Shown here piece by piece: positions 1-6,310 of a stretch of DNA of 24,923 nucleotides; position 1 is the stretch's first letter, and every line of letters begins with the position of its first letter. The notes beneath the pieces were generated by a model, which worked only from the letters and a program-made list of their open reading frames with translations, had not been told where the DNA came from and searched no databases. Origin of the DNA: an uncultured Chloroflexota bacterium. Its GTDB lineage: Bacteria > Chloroflexota > Anaerolineae > Anaerolineales > Anaerolineaceae. The stretch covers positions 1 to 24,923 of the forward strand of contig CADBKS010000016.1 in the NCBI GenBank assembly GCA_902795255.1, in the 5' to 3' direction. The position numbers and the translations under genes are program-made.

Positions 1-677
1 AGTGTAGCCATGTCTTTGCCGCCCCGGACCAGCGCGCGGATATCGATTCCTGCCACTGCCATCGGCAGCAGGCCTACATAGCTGAAAGCACTGTAGCGTC
101 CGCCGATATCGGTCGGGAAGGGAACGAATGTGTAGCCTTCTTTTTCACAGAGTTTTTCCAGGGAAGAACCGAAAGTGCCGGTGCAGATGGTGCGCTTTGC
201 CGCTTCTTCGGGAGAATATTTCTTTGCCATGGCTTCACGCAGAATACGGAAAGAGGATCCTGGTTCCAGCGTCTCGAAATTTTTGGCGATGCAGTCGATG
301 GTGTAATCCTTCCCTTCGAGGCTCTTCAGCATCTTGTTGAGTGCGTGCGGGGAAAGGGTATTCCCGGCATAGATGATTTCAACTTTGGAACCATCTGACA
401 GCGCTTTGATCACGCTGCGGGCGGCGTTATTGCTGCCGCCGACACCGATGAGGACAAAGGCGTCGCTGTTGGCCTGAATTTCGACTGCCAGTTTCTCTAT
501 ACGGGAGAGCGTGTCTTCCCCTGCCCATTTTTCAAGATCCAGCCAGCCCTGGCTGTCAGCGTATTTTTCTTCACCTGCCTGAGCCCGTTTGAGGATGGGT
601 TCAGCGTCTTTCATCGCCTGAGAAAGTTCTTCCGGCGAAACAAGATTATTTTGATCTTTGATCGTTATATTCAGCAT
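1..677 (-). CDS. Glucose-6-phosphate-isomerase-like protein, 3' end beyond the window
   Basis: This is the N-terminal 225 residues of a phosphoglucose isomerase (PGI) fold protein, which would interconvert an aldohexose and a ketohexose in the cytoplasm. It starts at an ATG at 677 behind a GAGG ribosome site, and the C-terminus lies off the left edge. Family marks are the sugar-isomerase glycine loop VLIGVGGSNNAARS and the stretch DIGGRYSAFSAVGLLPMAVAG, close to the DVGGRYSVLTAVGLLPIAV of Bacillus PGI. The phosphate-gripping loop is odd: where Bacillus PGI has SKSGTTTEP and E. coli SKTFTTQE, this protein reads AKNFETLEP, so two or three hydroxyl ligands are lost and a glutamate is introduced. 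It is the last visible gene of the seven-gene minus-strand operon, 41 bases after the kinase. I am sure of the family. I infer that the substrate may not be ordinary glucose 6-phosphate. Confidence 0.85.
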   Translation of the reverse strand, partial: MLNITIKDQNNLVSPEELSQAMKDAEPILKRAQAGEEKYADSQGWLDLEKWAGEDTLSRIEKLAVEIQANSDAFVLIGVGGSNNAARSVIKALSDGSKVEIIYAGNTLSPHALNKMLKSLEGKDYTIDCIAKNFETLEPGSSFRILREAMAKKYSPEEAAKRTICTGTFGSSLEKLCEKEGYTFVPFPTDIGGRYSAFSYVGLLPMAVAGIDIRALVRGGKDMAT

Positions 678-718
678 AATTCCTCTATTCCCTTTCCCTA
701 AAACCTGACGCCTGAAAC

Positions 719-1879
719 CTATTTTCTCAGGTTCATCAGCTTCGGCAGCGGATCGCCGAGAAGCGGACGGACCCATTCTTTGTAGGCTTCGGTAACGCCG
801 TTTCCTTCCGCGTTGATGAATTCATCCGGCATCTTGCGCTCGGTCATCATTACTTCTTTGATATCAACCAGGAAAGTCTCGCTTTTATACGGTTCTTCGG
901 AGATCCGGCGGATGGCGACCATTTTCGCGGTCTCACCGGCGATGGCTGCCCGGGCTGCTTCCCGCCCGCACGCTTCGGCCTCTTCCCGGTCGATCCGGCT
1001 CTGCCAGTAAACGGATGCTCTTCCCAGCAGGCCCGGTTTTTCGGAGCGGGCTTTATAATGCAGCTTCCGCGTGATCAGCTGGGCCAGATGTGAGGACACG
1101 TCCCCGAAATAGGTGGACCGCCCCACGCTGAAGATCGGCTCGACGATGGGCTTCCCGGATGCGTCATGCAGTCCTTCACTGGCCACGACCACACCGCAGC
1201 CCTTTTCATCGATCAGCTTCTGTACATCCCGCAGGAACGCCTCTTCGTCAAAATTCCGTTCCGGCAGATAGATCAGATCCGGTCCTTGTCCGTAGCTGTC
1301 GGAAGCCAGTGCGGAGGCCGCGGTGACCCAGCCCGCATTCCGGCCGAGCGCTTCAATGACCACAACGTGGATCGGCAGTCCGTCGACATCGCAGCAAAGC
1401 TCGGCTACGCTGCCGGCCATGTAGCGGGCTGCGCTGGCAAATCCGGGCGCGTGGTCGGTGATGGCCAGGTCGTTATCCATGGTTTTCGGAATGCCGATCA
1501 CCCGGATATCCGTGCCTTCACAGTGCTGTTGCAGTTTCCCGCAGGTGTCCATTGTGCCGTTCCCGCCGTTCATCAGGACATATCGGATCCCGTATTTCTT
1601 CAGAATGCCGACCATCATTTCGTATTCCGGTGCTTCCAGCGCGTCCCGGGAGGAGCCGATGGCTGAAGCCGGACTGGTGAGCAGGCCTTTCAGTTCGTCA
1701 TCCGAAAGATCCGTCACATCCCGGAGGTTTTCTTTCATCAGACCGCCGGTCCCGCCGATCGCGCAGTAGACGCGTCCGACTTCCGGGCTGTCCTGTGCTT
1801 CCCGGATCGCACCGTAAAGTGAAGCGTTGATGACCGCGGTCGGGCCGCCGCCATGGATGATGACCAGGTTATTATTCAT
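719..1879 (-). CDS. Phosphofructokinase-family sugar kinase (PFK-A fold, phosphoryl donor unclear)
   Basis: A 386-residue PFK-A family protein that would phosphorylate C1 of a fructose 6-phosphate-like ketose. It begins with HGGGPTAVINAS. The donor-site motif is GGNGT at residues 105-109 and the catalytic motif is PKTMDND at 131-137, with Asp135 as the expected base. At the two donor-deciding positions of E. coli numbering it has Gly104 (ATP-like) together with Lys124 (pyrophosphate-like), so ATP or PPi use cannot be assigned. Asp103, a magnesium ligand, is Asn107 here. EALGRNAGWVTAAS matches the EIMGRNAGW branch common in Clostridia. By eye, E. coli Arg162 aligns with His and His249 with Leu, while Arg243 and Arg252 are kept. 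A perfect AAAGGAGGA site precedes the ATG. It lies 21 bases after the exporter and 41 before the isomerase-like gene, in the same operon. Confidence 0.88.
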   Translation of the reverse strand: MNNNLVIIHGGGPTAVINASLYGAIREAQDSPEVGRVYCAIGGTGGLMKENLRDVTDLSDDELKGLLTSPASAIGSSRDALEAPEYEMMVGILKKYGIRYVLMNGGNGTMDTCGKLQQHCEGTDIRVIGIPKTMDNDLAITDHAPGFASAARYMAGSVAELCCDVDGLPIHVVVIEALGRNAGWVTAASALASDSYGQGPDLIYLPERNFDEEAFLRDVQKLIDEKGCGVVVASEGLHDASGKPIVEPIFSVGRSTYFGDVSSHLAQLITRKLHYKARSEKPGLLGRASVYWQSRIDREEAEACGREAARAAIAGETAKMVAIRRISEEPYKSETFLVDIKEVMMTERKMPDEFINAEGNGVTEAYKEWVRPLLGDPLPKLMNLRK

Positions 1880-1900
1880 ATCTTTTGTGTCCTCCTTTGA

Positions 1901-2680
1901 TCAGGAAAGCATTCGAACTGCGTTATATACACATATGAAAAAGATCACGATGAGCAGACCGACGAAAAGTTTATCGGTCAGTTCCGCGGAAAGCTTCTTG
2001 TGCAGCCGGGCGGAGATAAAGCCGCCGAGAGCGCCCGCTCCGACCATCGCAATGAGGTTCCCCCACGCGAATTCCGGAACGGTACCGGTAGCGATCGTCA
2101 TGATCAGGCTCGCAGTCTGGCTGAGCAGGATGATCAGGATCGAATTGACCGCGGCCTGTTTGGTGGTCATTGAGAAGAAATAATAAAGGACTGCCAGGTT
2201 CATCGGGCCTCCGCCGATCCCCAGAAACGAGGAGCAGATCCCTAAAAACAGGCCGATCAGTACCGGAACGATATATCCGGATACATTGCGTGTCCGGATC
2301 CGGTCTTTGCACAACACGTATGCGAGCGTTCCCAGTACCATAATGCCGAGGACGATCGCCTGAACTGCGCCGACGATCCGGTCGGCATTTACCGCAGCCT
2401 TCAGCGAGGAGAACATCTGTTTCCCGATGACACCGCCGACAGCAGCCCCGATCCCCAGCGGAATGCTGCGTTTTGCATCCAGTTCGCCGCCTTTTCGGTT
2501 TTTGTAGACATTGATGCACGCCATTGCCAGGACCGTCAGCCCGGAAAGGAATGAAACGGTCGGGACCGGCATGATGCCGATCGCATCCAGCAGCGGTTTG
2601 ATCACCACACCGCCGCCGATGCCGCAGATGCCGCCGATCGTGCTGGCCGCAAAGCAAATCAGAAAAACAAGAACGATCAT
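1901..2680 (-). CDS. TauE/SafE-family membrane exporter
   Basis: A 259-residue, strongly hydrophobic protein with about eight predicted membrane segments. It carries the two internal repeats typical of the TauE/SafE family: GICGIGGGVVIKP near residue 20 and FLGIGGGPMNL near residue 155. Family members export sulfite, sulfonates, sulfoacetate or other small organic anions, and related proteins accompany several sulfonate-catabolism clusters. The start at 2680 has an AAAGGA site six bases upstream. It sits inside a sugar-processing operon, between the LarA-like protein and the kinase, so I infer that it exports an acidic end product of the pathway. Sequence alone does not give the substrate, and uptake in the other direction cannot be excluded. 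Confidence 0.87.
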   Translation of the reverse strand: MIVLVFLICFAASTIGGICGIGGGVVIKPLLDAIGIMPVPTVSFLSGLTVLAMACINVYKNRKGGELDAKRSIPLGIGAAVGGVIGKQMFSSLKAAVNADRIVGAVQAIVLGIMVLGTLAYVLCKDRIRTRNVSGYIVPVLIGLFLGICSSFLGIGGGPMNLAVLYYFFSMTTKQAAVNSILIILLSQTASLIMTIATGTVPEFAWGNLIAMVGAGALGGFISARLHKKLSAELTDKLFVGLLIVIFFICVYNAVRMLS

Positions 2681-2695
2681 TTTTTCCTTTGAAAT

Positions 2696-2762
2696 GCCGG
2701 CAGCTGACCGGTTTACCGGGATGTGGTTTTACCCGGGTCCGGATAAACGATCAGCTGCCGGC
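2696..2762. repeat. Large inverted repeat between larA-like and tauE-like genes
   Basis: The 95-base gap between the LarA-like stop and the exporter start holds a perfect 12-base inverted repeat, GCCGGCAGCTGA at 2696-2707 and TCAGCTGCCGGC at 2751-2762. The inner part pairs further with small bulges (GTTTA with TAAAC, then CCGG with CCGG). No T-run follows on either strand, so it is not a simple intrinsic terminator. An mRNA-stability or processing hairpin, or a partial attenuator that sets lower expression of the three distal genes, is more likely. Confidence 0.75.
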
Positions 2763-2775
2763 TGTCAGCTCTGTC

Positions 2776-4272
2776 TTAACAGCCGCAGGGATGGGCGGGA
2801 GCGTCGTCCCGGTAATGGCTGTTTTCAGCAGGATCCTTCATGCACAGATGGACCGCTGCAGTCGTGAAGGTCTTCGGCAGGGCAAGAATGTTCGGATTTT
2901 CACCGACATACTTGCGCTTGGCGTCTTCCAGTGCCTCTTCAAAGGTCGCGCGGGTCTTGAGTCCCATGCCGCGGGCAATGCCCGGTTCGCGGGCGCCGAC
3001 GATATAAATGGCGCTGGTGTGCATTTCCGCCAGATGGCCGCAGCTCATCATGGAGAAACCGTGGAAAGGATGGAATGCATTGGCAAAGCGGTATTTGCGG
3101 ATGTATTCCTGATTGGTGGCAAAGTATTCGCCGTAGCGGTTCATGTCCGGCAGCGTCTGCATGTAGTCGTGCTGGAACATTTCGTAGAGTTCGCGCAGGT
3201 ACGGCCAGCGTTCGTCATGGAACCAGCCATCGCAGATGCTGGAAACGATGAATACGCAGTGGTCGCTCAGGACCCGCTTGTGGCGGATGACCTGCGCGGA
3301 GAGCGCCTGCATCATCTGGATCGGGTTCGTCCCCATCCCGGCACCGTAATGGAAATTGGTGGGCATGCCGAAAACGACGACGTCGTATTTCTTCTCAGCC
3401 CAGTGCACATAGGTGCGTTTGTCGGCAGTCTTCCAGGAAACCGGCTGCATTTCCTTTGCCCAGCCGGAGTTGATCTCGATCTGGCGGGATTTTGTGTCCA
3501 GAACCGCGTCGCAGCAGAAGAATTTTTTGCCCATTTTCTCTTCCATGAGCATGCCCTGCCGGTCGAATTTGTCGCGCATCAGGCTGTTGGTGCTGACCGG
3601 AACGAAGTCCGGACGGTGCATGACCTGCGGAACGTGGTGGGCGGAGATGCTGCGCCAGTGGCTGATCCCGGTAGCGCAGTGTTTGTACCCGCCGGAATAT
3701 CCGCCGTAGGGGTTGCCCTGCGTGTGCCCGATCAGGATCGCGGCATCCGCGTCGTAGACATATTTGTTCATGATCACATGGTCACCCTGATCCGTATAGC
3801 CGATGTCGACCAGATGGTCATAGTCTTCACTGTCATGACTGGTGATCTGCCCGGTGTACCAGAATTCATTGAACAGCTCCTCGCCGAGGATCTGTTTCGC
3901 CTCATTCATCGGGGTGCGGGGATGCAGACCATTGGAGAAAAGCAGAAGGATATTTTCCTTCTTAATGCCCGCTGCATACATTTCATCCAGACAGGCGCGG
4001 ATCGCGACTTTCCGGTGGCTGGTAGGCTGGCAGCCGCCTTTGACGATGTCCGGAATGACGAAAACCACGGTCTTTTTCCCTTTGACGTATTCCGCCAGCG
4101 GTTCCATGCCGATCGGATGGCGCAGGGAGTCGAGCGTGGCCTGATAAAGGCTGTCCCAGTCCTGCGGAAGACATGCGGGGTCCGCAACAGTTTCACCCGG
4201 AATAAAAACATCGGTCGTGTCGGGTAAATTGGCGGACATAAATCCGTTGCCGTATTCAAACTGAAGGTTCAT
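2776..4272 (-). CDS. LarA-like nickel-pincer racemase/epimerase homologue (DUF2088 family)
   Basis: A 498-residue protein of the LarA family, whose founding member, lactate racemase, uses a nickel-pincer nucleotide to move a hydride at the alpha carbon of 2-hydroxy acids. The key residues of Lactiplantibacillus LarA can be placed: His108 as His117 (NGLHPRT), His174 as His183 (IGHTQGN), the cofactor-bearing Lys184 as Lys197 (SGGYKH) and nickel ligand His200 as His213 (SAHH). Offsets are +9, +9, +13 and +13, so there is one four-residue insertion between His183 and Lys197. VIPDIVKGGCQP near residue 72 replaces the usual SDxTRP-like loop. AAGGAG precedes the ATG, and it follows the TIM-like gene by 12 bases. 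The cofactor genes larB, larC and larE are not in the window. Activity on hydroxy acids or on sugar-derived compounds is inference. Confidence 0.8.
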   Translation of the reverse strand: MNLQFEYGNGFMSANLPDTTDVFIPGETVADPACLPQDWDSLYQATLDSLRHPIGMEPLAEYVKGKKTVVFVIPDIVKGGCQPTSHRKVAIRACLDEMYAAGIKKENILLLFSNGLHPRTPMNEAKQILGEELFNEFWYTGQITSHDSEDYDHLVDIGYTDQGDHVIMNKYVYDADAAILIGHTQGNPYGGYSGGYKHCATGISHWRSISAHHVPQVMHRPDFVPVSTNSLMRDKFDRQGMLMEEKMGKKFFCCDAVLDTKSRQIEINSGWAKEMQPVSWKTADKRTYVHWAEKKYDVVVFGMPTNFHYGAGMGTNPIQMMQALSAQVIRHKRVLSDHCVFIVSSICDGWFHDERWPYLRELYEMFQHDYMQTLPDMNRYGEYFATNQEYIRKYRFANAFHPFHGFSMMSCGHLAEMHTSAIYIVGAREPGIARGMGLKTRATFEEALEDAKRKYVGENPNILALPKTFTTAAVHLCMKDPAENSHYRDDAPAHPCGC

Positions 4273-4284
4273 TTTCTTTTCTCC

Positions 4285-5127
4285 TTATTTTTCGCAGTTT
4301 TCCATGTAGATGCGGATAATTTCAAGATATTCTTCGGGGTAGAAGCCGATCTCACCCTGGAAGCGGGTAAGCGCGATCAGGCCGCCGTCGATTTCGGGGA
4401 TCGAGGCCAGCATGGCCGCGTTATCCTGTTTCAGACCGCCGCCGTATACCACCGGCATGCCGCCGGTCTTTTCTTTGATAAACCGTGCGATCGGAGCGAT
4501 CACGTCCGCTCCGGGCGGGGTTTTGCCGGGGCCGATCGCCCAGATCGGTTCGTAGGCGATGATCACTTTTTCTTTGTCAATCCCGTCAAGGCCGACGGTG
4601 AGCTGCTCTTCGAGAACTTCCTGCCAGTGCTCACGTTCTTCGGCTTTTTCACCGATGCAGTAGGTCACCGTCATCCCCTGACTGATGGCACACCGGATCT
4701 CTTTGTTGAGCAGGCGGTTGACTGCGGCTGTGTCGGTCACACCGGCTTCCTGCAGGATGCCCAGCTTGTCAGCCCGTTCTTCGCAGTGCCCGATAATCGT
4801 CGAGGTCACGCCCAGCGCTTTCATTGCGGCGGCCGGACGGTTTGTTGTGTACGCACCGAAATTTACGCCGGGTGCAACGTCCGCGCGGTATACGCTCTGA
4901 CAGCCGACTTCAATGACACTGTCTTCGCCGGCAGCCTGAGCGGCCGCGATAACGTGCGCTTCCGGAAAATACATCGGGAAACGTGCCTTTCCGCGATACT
5001 GTTCCAGTCCTTCCTTCGTTCCGGATACGATGGTATCCGCCCAGTTTTTCCCATCAGCCAGACGGTTCACACCGCCCATCGCCGCGGGAACGTCAAAGCG
5101 TTTCAGATTCAGGCAGAGATGTTTCAT
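4285..5127 (-). CDS. Triosephosphate-isomerase-like protein with altered phosphate loops
   Basis: A 280-residue TIM-barrel protein of the triosephosphate isomerase family, slightly longer than the usual 250. The catalytic trio is visible: Asn and Lys in NLKRF near the N-terminus, His in IGHCEER, and Glu in AYEPIWAIGPGKTPPG with an intact lid loop. The loops that hold the substrate phosphate are changed. The usual YGGSV is YGGGL, and the usual ALVGGASL is GLIALTRF, which removes the Gly-Gly pair that contacts phosphate. The Glu of the GxFTGE segment is also gone (FGAYTTN). Its ATG overlaps the aldolase stop (TGATG) by one base, so the two are translationally coupled. TIM homologues with other substrates are known, such as the erythrulose-phosphate isomerase of erythritol catabolism. 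I infer isomerisation of a three- or four-carbon compound that may not be DHAP/GAP. Confidence 0.82.
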   Translation of the reverse strand: MKHLCLNLKRFDVPAAMGGVNRLADGKNWADTIVSGTKEGLEQYRGKARFPMYFPEAHVIAAAQAAGEDSVIEVGCQSVYRADVAPGVNFGAYTTNRPAAAMKALGVTSTIIGHCEERADKLGILQEAGVTDTAAVNRLLNKEIRCAISQGMTVTYCIGEKAEEREHWQEVLEEQLTVGLDGIDKEKVIIAYEPIWAIGPGKTPPGADVIAPIARFIKEKTGGMPVVYGGGLKQDNAAMLASIPEIDGGLIALTRFQGEIGFYPEEYLEIIRIYMENCEK

Positions 5128-6281
5128 CAGATCCCTTCTTTCTTATAGCGGTCAGCCATTTCTTCCAGTGTGACCGGTTTGATCAGATGGCTCTTGCGGT
5201 AGCTTCCGAACTGGACCAGCAGCGGGGCGACGGATTCCATAACCCCGTCCTTCATGCAGTCGACGACTTTCTGTACATCCGCGTCCGGAACGATGCCGGT
5301 GATCACGGTGTCGATGATGCTCTGGAGATAGTTCCGCGGGTCGAAGTTCTTCGGGTTTGCACGCATTGCTTCATAGATCTTACCGATCGAAGGACTCTGC
5401 TGCAGTTCCGGATGGTTCGTGAACAGTTCGAGCAGATTGCGGGTGCAGGCCAGGCGGATATCCGTGTCCACGTTGATCTTGTTGATCCCGACACGGGAGA
5501 CGTCCGCAAGCTGGTTGACATCAATACCGTTCGCATTTTCGAGCTTCCCGCCCAGGGCGTTGATCTGATCGACGTATTCCCGCGGGACGGTCGAGGAACC
5601 GTGACTGACCAGGAACCCGTTGATCCCTTCATGCATCATGCATTCTTTGGTCGCGATGGCGATCTCCCGGCGGATCTTCACGTCTTTGCCTTTGGTCGCG
5701 CCATGAGATGTGCCGTAGCTGATGGCAAGCGCGTCGCATCCCGTCTTCTTGAAAAAGTCGATCGCCTGCATCGGGTTGGTGTAGGTGCTGGTGGCGGAGA
5801 AGACGTGGTCTTCCACACCCGCCAGGACACCGAGTTCCCCTTCAACAGACACGCCGTAAGGATGGGCGTATTTGACCACTTCACGCGTCAGTTCCACGTT
5901 CTGCTCGTAGGGCAGGCTGCTGCCGTCGATCATGACGGAGGTATATCCGCCGTCAATGCAGGCCTTCACGCTGTCCAGGCTTTTCCCGTGATCCAGATGC
6001 AGCGCGACCGGAATCGGACTGTCCGCACCGTATTTTTTGACGGCATCACCGATCGCCTTTGCTCCCTTTATTTTCTGTTCGATCGTGCCGTGCATAAAGT
6101 CTTCCGCACCGCCCATATAGGCATTGGATGCTTCGGCCCCCTGCAGGATCGCGCCGGAACGCAGCAGTTCATGAATGCGGATGGCTGCTTCGATCTGGCC
6201 GGCACTGTTCATATTAAAGGCAGCCTGACCGTAGTGATACGTATCTGCTGCTTCAAGGATCGATCTCATCGGAACTAACAT
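5127..6281 (-). CDS. Class II fructose-bisphosphate aldolase-type protein
   Basis: A 384-residue zinc-dependent class II aldolase that would split a ketose 1-phosphate derivative into DHAP and an aldehyde. Visible motifs are HLDHG at residues 95-99 (Asp97 the likely catalytic acid, His98 a zinc ligand), SVMIDGSS at 115-122, EGELG near 147, YGTSHG with His193, LVSHGSSTVP with His227 and KINVDTD near 268. This pattern, with a long segment between HGSS and NVDTD, matches the CbbA/Rhodobacter-like branch of about 350 residues rather than the short 285-residue GatY type. The DHAP-phosphate motifs look intact. GAGGTG seven bases before the ATG supports the start at 6281, 29 bases after GH3. A modified substrate at the aldehyde end cannot be judged from sequence. 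Confidence 0.88.
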   Translation of the reverse strand: MLVPMRSILEAADTYHYGQAAFNMNSAGQIEAAIRIHELLRSGAILQGAEASNAYMGGAEDFMHGTIEQKIKGAKAIGDAVKKYGADSPIPVALHLDHGKSLDSVKACIDGGYTSVMIDGSSLPYEQNVELTREVVKYAHPYGVSVEGELGVLAGVEDHVFSATSTYTNPMQAIDFFKKTGCDALAISYGTSHGATKGKDVKIRREIAIATKECMMHEGINGFLVSHGSSTVPREYVDQINALGGKLENANGIDVNQLADVSRVGINKINVDTDIRLACTRNLLELFTNHPELQQSPSIGKIYEAMRANPKNFDPRNYLQSIIDTVITGIVPDADVQKVVDCMKDGVMESVAPLLVQFGSYRKSHLIKPVTLEEMADRYKKEGI

Positions 6282-6310
6282 TTCAACACCTCTTTCTAAC
6301 CAGTTATGCT

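Noticed and set aside
2689..4227. A 512-codon open frame on the plus strand opposite the LarA-like gene
   Set aside because: It is a mirror of a strongly conserved gene. Its translation is low-complexity His/Val/Asp/Arg-rich and resembles no family.
4983..6278. A 431-codon open frame on the plus strand opposite the aldolase
   Set aside because: Antisense shadow of a conserved enzyme, caused by codon bias; no ribosome site or family motif.
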